A stretch of 64,000 nucleotides of DNA from Chloroflexota bacterium (GCA_021325095.1 JAJPHV010000056.1:40041-104040), one strand, 5' to 3'; shown: positions 1-8,636, counted from the stretch's first letter. Translations and numbers: made by a program. The notes: generated from the sequence alone by a model not told the origin.

Positions 1-60
1 ACCGTGCTGCTGGCCGTCACAGTCGCCCTCGGCGTTTGCGATGCGGAGTCAGCGCAATAG
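1..60 (+). CDS. C-terminal tail of an unknown protein (partial)
   Basis: The window opens inside a reading frame ending in TAG at 58-60. The 19 visible residues are a hydrophobic stretch (TVLLAVTVALGV) followed by a short polar end, as in a C-terminal membrane segment. Codon choice is GC-rich like the neighbours, and a strong hairpin follows 21 bases later, which fits a real gene end. The family cannot be told. Confidence 0.45.
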   Translation, partial: TVLLAVTVALGVCDAESAQ

Positions 61-81
61 CAAATTCCTGAAAAGAAACAG

Positions 82-114
82 GAAGGGGAGCGAGTGACAA
101 TCTCGCTCCCCTTC
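82..114. terminator. Bidirectional terminator hairpin
   Basis: A perfect 13-bp inverted repeat (GAAGGGGAGCGAG, 7-base loop) sits between the end of the forward gene at 60 and the end of reverse-strand rpmE at 147. The placement between convergent genes and the perfect stem suggest a shared terminator. There is no long T-run on either side. Confidence 0.7.
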
Positions 115-146
115 GATATACCGCCTGTGTAAAGGTGTTACAGCGT

Positions 147-602
147 TTATGCCTGAGCAGTAGGCAGTTCGTAGCCGCGCGAACGCAGCCGCTTCTTCAC
201 GTCCGTAAGCACCTTGCGGCCAATGCCCTGGATGCTCAACACGGCCTCGTCGCCGCCTTCCTGCAAGCGCTGGATGAAGTCGCTGGCCGTTACCAACCCA
301 TTCGCCGCCAGCAGTTCGGTGTATTGGCGACCCAGGCCAAGCTCAGTCAGGGGCAGATCGGGCGCGGTACGGGTCGTTGCCGTCTCTGCGGCGATGGTAT
401 CGCGCGCTTCGAGCCGCTTCATAAAGCGGTCAACCTGTCCCTCGGTGTCAACGATGCGCTGTTCGCCCGTATAGAATGGGTGACAGTTGGAGCATACGTC
501 GGTATGGATGGTGGGCCGGGTCGAACCGACTGTCCAGGTATGCCCGCAGGTGCAGATCACCTGTGCTTCAGGATACCACGTGGGATGAATACCTTCTCGC
601 AT
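147..602 (-). CDS. rpmE: Ribosomal protein L31 with an RNA-polymerase alpha-CTD-like C-terminal domain
   Basis: Residues 1 to about 70 are a zinc-type bL31 of the large ribosomal subunit: it starts MREGIHP and has the cysteine ligands C17, C19, C37 and C40 followed by HPFYTG. L31 is normally about 65-90 residues, but this protein has 151. Residues about 83-145 form an added helix-hairpin-helix domain (TELGLGRQYTELLAANGL, then LSIQGIGRKVLTDVKKRL). The order and spacing resemble the alpha-subunit C-terminal domain of RNA polymerase. No frameshift or stop separates the two parts, so it is a true fusion. It lies upstream of a hairpin terminator and close to rpmA and rplU on the same strand. The L31 part is certain; the role of the extension is unknown. 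Confidence 0.95.
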   Translation of the reverse strand: MREGIHPTWYPEAQVICTCGHTWTVGSTRPTIHTDVCSNCHPFYTGEQRIVDTEGQVDRFMKRLEARDTIAAETATTRTAPDLPLTELGLGRQYTELLAANGLVTASDFIQRLQEGGDEAVLSIQGIGRKVLTDVKKRLRSRGYELPTAQA

Positions 603-733
603 GTTTGACCTTTCGCTGCGCGACGGATCGCTCCACGAGGTAAAGATTGGAGCGGTTAGCGTCGCGTCTTACGTGTATATCGACCAGATATAGATGGGGC
701 GTGGAACCCGGCTCTTACCCCACAGCCGCGCTT

Positions 734-1012
734 TCAGGCTTCCGTCGCTGCCCCTTTGCGTTCGGGGCGCACCGCGATCTGGCGGCGGCCACCCCGGATA
801 AACTCGAAGTGGACGTAGCCCTCTTCCGTCGCAAAGATGGTGAAATCCTTACCGATGTCGGTTCCCGGTCCCGGATAGAACTGGTTGCCACGCTGCCGCA
901 CGATAATGTTGCCGGGGATGACCAGTTCGCCGCCGAACCGCTTCACGCCCAGGCGCTTGGATTGACTGTCACGACCATTGCGGCTGGAACCGCCGCCTTT
1001 CTTGTGAGCCAT
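734..1012 (-). CDS. rpmA: 50S ribosomal protein L27
   Basis: This 92-residue protein is a bL27 component of the large subunit, whose N-terminus reaches towards the peptidyl-transferase centre. The diagnostic N-terminus [16 protein letters not shown] and the following [11 protein letters not shown] are intact. The protein begins directly with MAHKKG, so no Firmicutes-type cleaved leader is present. It lies 28 bases downstream of rplU, the usual rplU-rpmA order, and is probably co-transcribed with it. Confidence 0.97.
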   Translation of the reverse strand: MAHKKGGGSSRNGRDSQSKRLGVKRFGGELVIPGNIIVRQRGNQFYPGPGTDIGKDFTIFATEEGYVHFEFIRGGRRQIAVRPERKGAATEA

Positions 1013-1040
1013 TGTTCAAATTCCTCTTAACGTACTACGG

Positions 1041-1358
1041 CTAAACACCAGTGATGCTGTCGATGCGCAACCGGGTGTAGGTCTGGCGATGTCCGCGCCG
1101 ACGGCGGTAGCGCAGCCCTGGCCGGTACTTCCAGATCAGGATTTTCTTGGCGCGGTAGTGATCGACCACCGTTGCCTTGACCGTCGCGCCCTGCACCAGC
1201 GGACGCCCGATCTGCGGCGTACCGCCATCCGGGGCGACCAGCAAAACCTCGTTCAGATCGACGGACGTTCCCGGTTCGACGGCCATCTTCTCAACGTCGA
1301 TGATCTTGCCCGGTTCGACGCGAAACTGCCGTCCACCCGTGCGAACAATAGCGTACAT
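1041..1358 (-). CDS. rplU: 50S ribosomal protein L21
   Basis: This is a bL21 protein of 105 residues starting MYAIVRTGGRQFRVEPG, the usual N-terminus. An ATG four codons upstream is possible, but the family start favours 1358. The C-terminal RRRRGHRQTYTRLRI segment is the RNA-binding basic region. It is first of the rplU-rpmA pair, so the promoter should lie in 1359-1609, a stretch it shares with the divergent gene at 1610. Confidence 0.96.
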   Translation of the reverse strand: MYAIVRTGGRQFRVEPGKIIDVEKMAVEPGTSVDLNEVLLVAPDGGTPQIGRPLVQGATVKATVVDHYRAKKILIWKYRPGLRYRRRRGHRQTYTRLRIDSITGV

Positions 1359-1609
1359 GTGTTTCTCCAATCTTCGCTTTTCACCGCTGGCAACAATCCC
1401 GCAGGCGTCACAGCGGGGAAAATTGGCGTCCTTTCCAGATGCGGGGAGTTATTATACTGGGTGGGTGGGGCAGCGTCAATGGGCAGAGCGCGCGGATTCG
1501 TGGCGCGGCTGCCTGCCTTTTGCAGACGAACCGCTCATTCTGTGGCATAATCGCGCCCTGTCCAGTCTTCTTCAAGTTCGACGAGCAGGTTAGTCGGAGG
1601 GAGAACACG

Positions 1610-2293
1610 ATGTCTCCAGGCGCGGCGTTATCTTTAGAGGACATCAAGACGGTTTTCACTGAAGAAATCGAGGCAGCCGGAGGTACGGTATCGGACGTTT
1701 TTGAAGACGAGGTGCAATTGTTCGTCCGATCCATCTTGCCCAGGGTGGGTGAGGTCGGTGCGGATGATCAGATCAGGCCGGGGGTCGCTCTTCGGGCCGT
1801 CGATCAAGACGTTGCAGTTTACCCCTATCTTTTCCGGCTGGTATGTACCAATGGGGCGATTCTGGCTCACGCCCTTGATGCGCAGCAGGTATGGTTGGCA
1901 GATATTCCGACCATTACGGAGATGGGGATCAGCCTGCGTTCGATGGTGCGGGCCTGCTGTTCAGACGGCTGGTTTGTGGATGCGACTCGGCAATTACGCC
2001 GCGCGCAGCGGACTCCGATAGACAACCTGCTGGAATTGATGCCGCACTTGTCTCGAATGCCACACCCGGCAGCCCGCCAGTTTATGGACGCCATCATGGG
2101 AGAGTGGCAAAAGACTGCCGATCACTCTCGATATGGCCTGATGAATGCGGTGACTGCCACCGCACGAGATACCAGAGACGCCGAACTGCGATGGCAGTTG
2201 GAGGTCATCGGCGGACAGATCGGCATCGCTGAACCTGTGCGTCTTGCCCGCTTGCACCCCGCCGAACTGACGGCAGAATTAGCGCGCCTCTAA
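1610..2293 (+). CDS. DUF932-like protein of unknown function
   Basis: The 227-residue protein starts at the ATG at 1610, preceded by a good Shine-Dalgarno (GTCGGAGGGAGAAC). Residues 72-82 (PYLFRLVCTNG) resemble the conserved R-x-V-C-x-N-G core of the DUF932 phage/plasmid-type proteins, whose biochemical role is not known. There is no signal peptide and no membrane segment. It stands alone between the ribosomal genes and the inositol block, ends in a strong hairpin shared with iolE, and may be a domesticated phage-type gene. Family placement is tentative. Confidence 0.7.
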   Translation: MSPGAALSLEDIKTVFTEEIEAAGGTVSDVFEDEVQLFVRSILPRVGEVGADDQIRPGVALRAVDQDVAVYPYLFRLVCTNGAILAHALDAQQVWLADIPTITEMGISLRSMVRACCSDGWFVDATRQLRRAQRTPIDNLLELMPHLSRMPHPAARQFMDAIMGEWQKTADHSRYGLMNAVTATARDTRDAELRWQLEVIGGQIGIAEPVRLARLHPAELTAELARL

Positions 2294-2308
2294 GCGCCAG
2301 CCAACGAC

Positions 2309-2338
2309 GGCAGACGAATCGCAAACGATTCGTCTGCC
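2309..2338. terminator. Terminator hairpin between convergent genes
   Basis: A perfect 13-bp stem (GGCAGACGAATCG with a CAAA loop) lies just after the stop of the forward gene ending at 2293 and ahead of the reverse-strand iolE end at 2400. It has no T-tract, so it may work by stem strength or serve as a 3'-end protector. Confidence 0.65.
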
Positions 2339-2399
2339 CTCCGTCCCTCATCTACTGCCTGATGGTGCGGATGCTGGGCTGCGTGCCCGCAGGGGCCGG

Positions 2400-3302
2400 C
2401 TAGAGGCCAATCGAACGCAGGTATTCGCGGTTGCGGCGGGCGCTTTCCAGCGGCGTTCCCAGCCCCGGCAGGATGTCCTGTTCCACCACCGCAAAACCTT
2501 CGTAGCCCAGCTTGTTCATTTCGTCGGCAATGGCCCGGAAGTTGACGCTGCCTTTGCCCAGTTCGCAGAAAATACCCGCGCCGACGGTATCCAGATAGTT
2601 CAACCCCTCGCGGCGCGAACGGGCCAGCACCGCCGGATCGCAATCTTTGAAATGCAGGTGATTGATGCGGCTGCCGTACTTCTGGACCGCCTCCACGCCA
2701 TCAGCGCTGCCCCCGCCATAAACGTAATGGCCTGTGTCCAGGCACAGGCCGACCAGTTCCGGCCTGGTCAATTCCATCAGGCGGTCAATTTCAGCGGGCG
2801 TTTCCACGTAGCCGCCGCAGTGGTGGTGGAAGGCCATCGACATCCCATACTTGTCCATGACGCTCTGCGCCACCTTGTTGACGTTGGCGGCGAAGGTTTT
2901 CCACTGCTCGGCGGTCAGGCCGTCTTCGGGCCGGATACGTCCAGCGCGATCAATGCGGTTCTGAACGGTCAGATTGTCGTCGGCCAGGACGATGATCTTT
3001 GCGCCGAGCGCGTGCAGCAGCGCGCCAGTGCGGAGCGCCACCTCTTCGCCCGCCTTGAGCGCGCCGGGGTCGATCAGCTTGATCGGCACGAAGGCCGAAA
3101 GCATCTTGAGGCCGCGCTTGTCCAGTTCCTCACGCAGCCGGGCCGGGTCGGTGGGCAGATACCCCCAGGGGCCAAGCTCGGTTCCCTTGTAGCCCGCGTC
3201 GCGGATTTCATCCAGGACCTGTTCGTAGGTGTATTTGGGGGTCAGTCCCGTGAACTCGAAGATGCCCCAGGAAACCGGGGCGTTGCCAATATGGATGGTC
3301 AT
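2400..3302 (-). CDS. iolE: myo-Inosose-2 dehydratase
   Basis: IolE dehydrates 2-keto-myo-inositol to the diketone in inositol catabolism. The 300-residue protein is a TIM-barrel of the sugar phosphate isomerase/epimerase superfamily. The N-terminus IGNAPVSWGIFE is the IolE signature, and the metal-site strands are visible (AFHHHCGGYVET, LCLDTGHYVYGG, INHLHFKDCD, and a C-terminal FAVVEQD). It follows iolB by 33 bases on the same strand. No iolD, iolG or iolC is seen in the window, so the rest of the pathway must be elsewhere. A related function in inositol-isomer or inosose epimerisation is the main alternative. Confidence 0.88.
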   Translation of the reverse strand: MTIHIGNAPVSWGIFEFTGLTPKYTYEQVLDEIRDAGYKGTELGPWGYLPTDPARLREELDKRGLKMLSAFVPIKLIDPGALKAGEEVALRTGALLHALGAKIIVLADDNLTVQNRIDRAGRIRPEDGLTAEQWKTFAANVNKVAQSVMDKYGMSMAFHHHCGGYVETPAEIDRLMELTRPELVGLCLDTGHYVYGGGSADGVEAVQKYGSRINHLHFKDCDPAVLARSRREGLNYLDTVGAGIFCELGKGSVNFRAIADEMNKLGYEGFAVVEQDILPGLGTPLESARRNREYLRSIGL

Positions 3303-3335
3303 TGTAGACTTTCCTTGTGAGATGAGGCGGGTTCG

Positions 3336-4235
3336 TCAACGCGATGCGCGGGCCTCCTCCGGTGTGAGGGACACAATTGGAATGCGCGGATCGCGGTCTT
3401 TCCAGGTGCTTTTGATCCAGGCTTGCGCGGGGTCGTCCACATTGGCAAGGGACTGCGCCGACCCCGCCAGGAAGTTGAGATAGTAGATGGTGTAGCCATG
3501 CGCGGCGCTCACCGGGTGGTAGCCTTCGGGAACCAGCACCGTGTCGTCGGTGCGGCACAGCATCAGGGCGTCGATGCGGCCATCGGTGGTATAAACACGC
3601 TGGATCGCGTAACCGTCGGGTCGGTCTATCTTGTAGTAGTAAATCTCGTCCAGGTCGGCTTCCAGAATCTTGCCGCTGTCGTCGGTGCGGTGTACGTCGT
3701 GCTTGTGCGGCGGGTAGGAGGACCAGTTGCCGCCCGGCGTGTAGACTTCGACGCCGATCAGGCGGTCACACTCGAAGCCCACCGGGATCGGGTTGACAAT
3801 CTGGCGGGTGGCGCTGCCACCGCCCCGAATCTCAACAGTGCAGTCGGCGGGCGTGATCAGCCGCGCCGCGCGATCCCGGTTCGTAGCGGCCCACCCTGCC
3901 GCCACCTCGAAGCCATCGGTGTGCGCGGTCAGCGTGAATTCGGTCTGGCGGGGCAAATAGACGGCATAGGGCATCCCGCTGAACACGTTGGGCCGCCGCC
4001 CGATCTCGTGCCATGACCCCCGGTTGGACTGGACGGTGCAGACGCCACCCAGGATCACCAGCCCATACTCGTTGTCGCCCGTGTGGTGCGTCCAGGTCAT
4101 GTTCTTGTTGAGGCGGCGCACCTCAAAGTTGAGGTCTTTCCAACCCGCGCTTTCCGCCGTGACCTGGGTCACGATCCCGGTTTCGGTGCTGCCGATGCGC
4201 GGATGAATCAATAAGTTGGAGGCGTCGTATTTCAT
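3336..4235 (-). CDS. iolB: 5-Deoxy-glucuronate isomerase
   Basis: IolB converts 5-deoxy-glucuronate to 2-deoxy-5-keto-gluconate, the step after IolD ring opening. The 299-residue bicupin matches the family in length and in its metal-site region (YPPHKHDVHRTDD, then EADLDEIYYYKI, with a late HPVSAAHGYTIYYLNFLAG). It lies between the MFS gene (64 bases upstream) and iolE (33 bases downstream), and is read as one transcription unit with them. Cytoplasmic. Confidence 0.92.
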   Translation of the reverse strand: MKYDASNLLIHPRIGSTETGIVTQVTAESAGWKDLNFEVRRLNKNMTWTHHTGDNEYGLVILGGVCTVQSNRGSWHEIGRRPNVFSGMPYAVYLPRQTEFTLTAHTDGFEVAAGWAATNRDRAARLITPADCTVEIRGGGSATRQIVNPIPVGFECDRLIGVEVYTPGGNWSSYPPHKHDVHRTDDSGKILEADLDEIYYYKIDRPDGYAIQRVYTTDGRIDALMLCRTDDTVLVPEGYHPVSAAHGYTIYYLNFLAGSAQSLANVDDPAQAWIKSTWKDRDPRIPIVSLTPEEARASR

Positions 4236-4299
4236 TCGGCTGTTTGCCCTTCCGTCGTCGCCGGTTCAGTTTTGAACCGATTATAACGCGGCACGCCGA

Positions 4300-5550
4300 T
4301 CAGGCCATTTTGACGGCTTCCGCCGCTTCTGGAACGGGCACGACGGACTGGCGCGGCCCAAGTGCCCAGGTGAGCATGGCTGCCCCGAAGCGCACCGCCG
4401 CAACGACCAGCAGCATGGCCGGCACGCTGATCCAGTGCTCGATCAGGAGGGTGCTGATCAGCGGCCCGGCAAACAGCGCCACGTTGACCAACGTCTGGTA
4501 CGTAGCAGCATACTGAGGGAAACCCTCTTTGGGCACGATTTCGGTCAGCCGGTTGAACATCAAGACGCCAATGGACAGCCAGCCCGCGCCAAAAGCCAGC
4601 GACCCGACGAGAAAGGGCGGAAGGGTCGGCGTCAGGCCCAGGATGAGCACCTGGACGAACGTGAAAAAAGTCGCCACCGCCAGCATCTTGACCGCACCGA
4701 AGCGCGAAGACAGGCGAACCACGTAAAAGGTGGCAATGGCCCCCGCCCCCATCTCGCACAGGCCAAACACTGATATCCAGCTATCGCTGGCCTCCAGGCC
4801 ACGCACCAGGTGAAGCTGGATGAGCGGCGCGGCCAGAAACACACCCGTGCAGATGGCAACCACCACAATCATGTGCCGGACGAAGCCCGGATGCTTCCAC
4901 ACGTCAACTTTGGCGCTGGCCGCTCGCGCCGGATCAAAGTGCGGTATATCGGGAACTTTGATGCTCTGCACGTTCCGCCACGACAGGAAGGATGCCGCGA
5001 AGGCCAGGCCAAACCCGACCTGGTAGTTGATCGGAAAGGGCAGGTGTTCCAGCAACTGGCCCAGGCCCACGACGCTGATCAGAACGGTGACGTTGACCAG
5101 CGCAGTGCGCCGGGCCACCACCTGCGCCAGATTGCGCTCGCTCAGGGCACTGCGCAGCATTCCCAGGAAGCAGCCTTGCGCAATGCCTGTCGGAATAGCG
5201 GACAGCACCACCAGCCCAACCAGAATGTCCACCTGGTTGGTGGGCGCCAAGGCCGACGACGCCACCCCCAGGTACAGCAGGGCGCGGTACACAATCGTCG
5301 GGGCGCGCAAGGCCACGATCTGGTTGGTGTAGCGCTGCTGCCAGCGGCCTGCCAGCGCCGCGCCCACAGCCAGCAGCAAGGCGCGCAAGGCGGTCAGCGT
5401 TCCCAGGTGCGCCGGGGTCGCGCCCAGCCGGATGGCGAAAACCTGCAAAAAGTACCACTCCATCGCAAAGGCCGCGCCCATCCAGAAGATGTCGAGGTAA
5501 AGATGACGGGTATTGGCTTTTTCGATGTCTGGCGTCAGAGAGTCGATCAT
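4300..5550 (-). CDS. MFS transporter, possibly for inositol or a related sugar
   Basis: The 416-residue protein has about 12 hydrophobic segments and the loop pattern of the major facilitator superfamily, for example LAGRWQQRY between helices 2 and 3. The N-terminus is cytoplasmic and short. It is the first gene of the block MFS-iolB-iolE, which makes an inositol-related substrate reasonable, but the sequence alone does not fix specificity. It differs from the sugar-porter type IolT as far as can be judged, because the PESPR-type motif is not seen. Confidence 0.8.
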   Translation of the reverse strand: MIDSLTPDIEKANTRHLYLDIFWMGAAFAMEWYFLQVFAIRLGATPAHLGTLTALRALLLAVGAALAGRWQQRYTNQIVALRAPTIVYRALLYLGVASSALAPTNQVDILVGLVVLSAIPTGIAQGCFLGMLRSALSERNLAQVVARRTALVNVTVLISVVGLGQLLEHLPFPINYQVGFGLAFAASFLSWRNVQSIKVPDIPHFDPARAASAKVDVWKHPGFVRHMIVVVAICTGVFLAAPLIQLHLVRGLEASDSWISVFGLCEMGAGAIATFYVVRLSSRFGAVKMLAVATFFTFVQVLILGLTPTLPPFLVGSLAFGAGWLSIGVLMFNRLTEIVPKEGFPQYAATYQTLVNVALFAGPLISTLLIEHWISVPAMLLVVAAVRFGAAMLTWALGPRQSVVPVPEAAEAVKMA

Positions 5551-5568
5551 GGATTCGGTTGGTGAGTC

Positions 5569-5835
5569 TCAAATCTGGATGAATTGTTTGGCGTCCAGCA
5601 CAAAAATCGTGGCCGCGTGGGCATCGGGTTTGCTCAGGGGGCCGCATGTGCTACGGATCACAGACAGGACTTCGGCAACGTTTGGCTCATCGACGCCGAT
5701 CACCAGGGTGGCGCTGCCCCGCCGCAAGAAGCCCCCCACACTACTGATTTGCGTCACCGAATATTTGCGCTCGACCAGCGCGCTCGAAATCGGGTCAACC
5801 GCGTCTGAGCTTACGATGGCGAGAATCAGTTTCAT
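5569..5835 (-). CDS. PII-like cyclic-di-AMP receptor paralogue with a shortened loop
   Basis: This 88-residue protein is a paralogue of the gene just upstream (DarA/PstA family, PII-like trimeric c-di-AMP binders). It keeps MKLILAIV, VGGFLRRGSATLVIGVD and the closing ATIFVLD strand. The stretch between the last two elements is about 20 residues shorter than in its neighbour, so the large B-loop is nearly absent. The ATG at 5835 is preferred over a GTG at 5841, because it matches the family N-terminus and has an AGGTG seven bases upstream; it leaves a 2-base gap to the upstream stop. Confidence 0.82.
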   Translation of the reverse strand: MKLILAIVSSDAVDPISSALVERKYSVTQISSVGGFLRRGSATLVIGVDEPNVAEVLSVIRSTCGPLSKPDAHAATIFVLDAKQFIQI

Positions 5836-5837
5836 AG

Positions 5838-6164
5838 TCACACCTGCTCAAAATGATCGACATCGAGGATAAACACGGTAGCGCCGCCAACCTCAACTTC
5901 GACGTAGTTGTACAGGGCGACGCCATTGGGTGTGGCTCCGGTTGCCATCGGCATGTACTGAGTGCGCCGCTGGCTGTGCACCTTGAGAATGTTGATGACG
6001 GGCGAAACCTGGTTATCGTCAACCCCGACCAGCAGGGTCGTATTGCCCTGCTGCAAAAACCCTCCTGTCGTGCCGATGCGGGTCACCCGGTAGCCCTGCT
6101 CGGTCAGGCTGCCGATCACGCGATCCGCATCCTGATCCTGAATCGTTGCCACAATCAGTTTCAT
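5838..6164 (-). CDS. PII-like cyclic-di-AMP receptor (DarA/PstA family)
   Basis: This 108-residue protein has the family hallmarks: MKLIVATIQDQDADRV, TGGFLQQGNTTLLVGVDD and a C-terminal GGATVFILDVDHFEQV strand. Known members bind c-di-AMP at the trimer interface and change loop conformation; their output partners are largely unknown. The normal-length B-loop is present. It forms a two-gene unit with the shorter paralogue, read towards the inositol block. No di-adenylate cyclase gene is visible in the window. Confidence 0.9.
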   Translation of the reverse strand: MKLIVATIQDQDADRVIGSLTEQGYRVTRIGTTGGFLQQGNTTLLVGVDDNQVSPVINILKVHSQRRTQYMPMATGATPNGVALYNYVEVEVGGATVFILDVDHFEQV

Positions 6165-6306
6165 GGGGTCGTCCTTACTGACCTGACATCCGCCACGAGT
6201 CTAGGGGCTAGTTGGCCGGAGGTCAAATTGCCGGAACTGACCATGCGCTTTCCGCTGTGTGCGAGAGCGCAGCCACATGATTGGTGTGTATCGGGTGAAA
6301 TGAACA

Positions 6307-6333
6307 GCGGGTATCAACGCTGCTGATACCCGC
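6307..6333 (-). terminator. Terminator hairpin after the small membrane protein gene
   Basis: A perfect 10-bp stem (GCGGGTATCA, 7-base loop) lies downstream of the reverse-strand gene ending at 6366, separating it from the c-di-AMP receptor pair. Confidence 0.6.
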
Positions 6334-6365
6334 CTGCACATTGTGTGACTGCGAATCTGCGTTGG

Positions 6366-6674
6366 TTAGCTGCCGGAAGCCTGTGAGCTGCGCCCCCCTC
6401 TCACAAACCCGTACAGATCGTGGAGGATAATGCTGCCAGCCAGAGCGCCGACAGCCGAAGCGGCTGCCGCCAGGGCGGCAGTATCCCCCTGCGGTAGCGG
6501 CCAGTTCTGGGTGAAGAACCACCCGCCGATCAGGCCGCCAACAATGCCAACAATGCGGTCAATCAGCCACCAGGGATCAGGCGGCGGCGGAGGCCAGGGT
6601 TTTCGCCACCAGCCCGGCCAGGGAGTGCCGCACCAACCAACTGCCGCCCACAGAATGAGAAGCGCTACGCTCAT
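6366..6674 (-). CDS. Small Trp/Pro-rich membrane protein
   Basis: The ATG at 6674 follows a strong AGGAGGGTTCT ribosome-binding site, giving 102 residues. A first hydrophobic helix is followed by a striking loop rich in Trp and Pro (PGWWRKPWPPPPPDPWW). Then come two glycine/alanine-rich helices (RIVGIVGGLIGGWFF and AAAASAVGALAGSIIL). The helix pattern recalls transglycosylase-associated (GlsB/YeaQ-type) small membrane proteins, but similarity is too weak to assign. Function unknown. Confidence 0.65.
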   Translation of the reverse strand: MSVALLILWAAVGWCGTPWPGWWRKPWPPPPPDPWWLIDRIVGIVGGLIGGWFFTQNWPLPQGDTAALAAAASAVGALAGSIILHDLYGFVRGGRSSQASGS

Positions 6675-6811
6675 AGAACCCTCCTTGACATGAACCTTGC
6701 GTAAGGACAGTCCTACCAATTAAGAACCCCTGGTGCGGACGCGAGTTACGGCGGCAAAGGATTGCGCCTGGTAGTGATCAAACGCGACCAGGAAATCACG
6801 GCAGAAGCGCA

Positions 6812-7543
6812 TCAGGCCGGTTGTTCCAGAATAAAATCGCGCAGCGCGTGGTACACACGTAAAATGCGCTCACCGTCGCCTCGGAAGTGCGGTGCAGTCC
6901 CGTTGCGGGCATTCGAAGCATTGGCGAGCCGCCGTACAACACGCACCCAGGCGCTCAACTCGATCTGCACCGCCGGAATGCGATGCTGCCGCCATACATA
7001 GCGGGTGATAGTCGGCTGGCGCACGCCGCCCGTGTATCGTGGCGGGTTGATGACCAGCCTATCCAGGCTGGAATCCGGATCGGCGCTGAAACCGTGCCGC
7101 ATAAAGCTGGATAGCAGCCGTGCCTCGTGATCGACAAACGTTTCGCCCCGAATGGTGCCGAGCGCAATGGCAAAATCCCGGTCACCGCGTGCGCCGTGCA
7201 GGTCGATGACCAGGTGGATCGGGATGGCGTGAAACAGCTCATCCAACATGCGCTTGTAGTCCCCATGATCATCGTCCGCGTGCGGATCGGGATCGAGGGC
7301 ATAGCGCCCGTAAATAAAGTGCGCACCCGTCTCCTGATGCAGCAGGTAGCCGAGCGCCGCCGTGTACTCCTCTTCCTGTTTCCAGTCGCCGTTACGCCAG
7401 TGCCGGGTGCTGTGCGGCGCTGACAGCAGAACTGGCCGCATCCCTTTCAAGACCGCCACTGCGGATTCGCTGCGTGGGGCGACCTGATCGTAGGCCACCA
7501 TCTGGCGTTCCGCATCGCAGAGCGCAGCCAGAATGGGGTTCAT
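6812..7543 (-). CDS. N-formylglutamate amidohydrolase-like protein
   Basis: The 243-residue protein carries features of the N-formylglutamate amidohydrolase/FGase fold, related to zinc carboxypeptidases: LLSAPHSTRHWRNGDWKQ (first metal-site segment), HLVIDLHGARGDRDFAIALGT (histidine-containing strand) and a late VQIELSAWVR. Similar stand-alone proteins often lack a proven substrate, and no histidine-degradation genes are nearby. Predicted cytoplasmic. Confidence 0.7.
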   Translation of the reverse strand: MNPILAALCDAERQMVAYDQVAPRSESAVAVLKGMRPVLLSAPHSTRHWRNGDWKQEEEYTAALGYLLHQETGAHFIYGRYALDPDPHADDDHGDYKRMLDELFHAIPIHLVIDLHGARGDRDFAIALGTIRGETFVDHEARLLSSFMRHGFSADPDSSLDRLVINPPRYTGGVRQPTITRYVWRQHRIPAVQIELSAWVRVVRRLANASNARNGTAPHFRGDGERILRVYHALRDFILEQPA

Positions 7544-7643
7544 CGGCGCGGTCCGGCCTCACCCCTTGCCGCCATTCCGCTGGCGAGCGCAGCCAGACGT
7601 AGCCACACTCCCGCCCCACACGGGCAGCTGACCTCGAACACCG

Positions 7644-8636
7644 TCACAGCGCCGCAATGGTCTTGACCACCCTCAGATGTTTGGGGAAATTTGGCAGGTA
7701 CTCCGCGAAATCTTTGTAGCGCCCAGCCTTGTATTCGTCCAGGTAGCGTCGGAAGATGCTGGCAACACCGGGCAGAATGGTTGCATTCTCGACCTTTTGC
7801 TGGTACTGCATGTAGCTCTTGGCTTCCAGCGAGCTAACCGAATCTTCCAGAAACAGATAGATCACGGCTGCCCGGAACAGCCCTGTGAACTGCTCGTGCC
7901 AGGTGGGATGAGCGGCGGCGTATTTGTCATCGACGGGCAGGGGCTTTTCGGCGAGTGCCGCCATGATCTCACTGTGCTGCTGCATGTACGAACTGAACAG
8001 GATGTTGATATATTCGGTCAGCGCTGTGCGGTAGGCCAGGGCTTCGTCGTCTTTGTAGGGCCAGGGTGGGCTGTCTCCCCAGGCCATCGGCGGCGGCATG
8101 ATGGCGATCAGTTCCCCGCCAACCCGGAAGCCGATATTCTGGTCGCTCGGATAGCAAATGTTGGGCATGAAGACGAGCGTTTCCACGACCTGGCCCACAA
8201 ACGGTTCCAGGTACGCATACAAATCAACCTTGTTAAAGGCTTCTCGCAAGTGGCGCAGCGGCGCCTGCCAGTGGGTATCTTCGTCCGTCCAGAACTTCCC
8301 CAACTGGGCGACCTCGTAGAAATGCTTCAGGTGTTCATGCCAGCGCGGCGGAACCCAACGCGGCATTTCGTCGGCAACCAGCCCCGGCCACGTCAGCCGC
8401 ATGGCGTAGCTGTACATGGAGGCCAGCGGGATGTTCTGATCCAGCAGGACTTGCATGGCAGTGACAGCCGGGTGATGGTTGTACTCGGCGACGAGCTTGC
8501 GCGTGGCGCGGGCGTGAGAGTGCGTGCCATGCTTTTTTCGGTCCTGCGATTTATCGGGGTAATTCGTGGCGGCCAGCACTGCCGACATCAAGCGCACCCG
8601 ATCATCGATCCGAACGGCCACCTGTTGCTTATCCAT
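7644..8636 (-). CDS. Unknown helical protein
   Basis: The 330-residue product is not recognised. It looks soluble and helix-rich, with a basic His/Lys patch near residue 35 (KKHGTHSHARATRK), many aromatic residues and an Ala/Leu-rich C-terminal half. No HExxH, nucleotide-binding or transmembrane motif is seen. It is transcribed away from the gbsR-like gene and is separated from the gene at 7543 by about 100 bases. Codon use matches the core genome, which supports a real gene. Confidence 0.75.
   Translation of the reverse strand: MDKQQVAVRIDDRVRLMSAVLAATNYPDKSQDRKKHGTHSHARATRKLVAEYNHHPAVTAMQVLLDQNIPLASMYSYAMRLTWPGLVADEMPRWVPPRWHEHLKHFYEVAQLGKFWTDEDTHWQAPLRHLREAFNKVDLYAYLEPFVGQVVETLVFMPNICYPSDQNIGFRVGGELIAIMPPPMAWGDSPPWPYKDDEALAYRTALTEYINILFSSYMQQHSEIMAALAEKPLPVDDKYAAAHPTWHEQFTGLFRAAVIYLFLEDSVSSLEAKSYMQYQQKVENATILPGVASIFRRYLDEYKAGRYKDFAEYLPNFPKHLRVVKTIAAL

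Noticed and set aside
7644..8636. Metallopeptidase (HExxH) assignment for the unknown 330-residue protein
   Set aside because: No HExxH motif is present in the translation.
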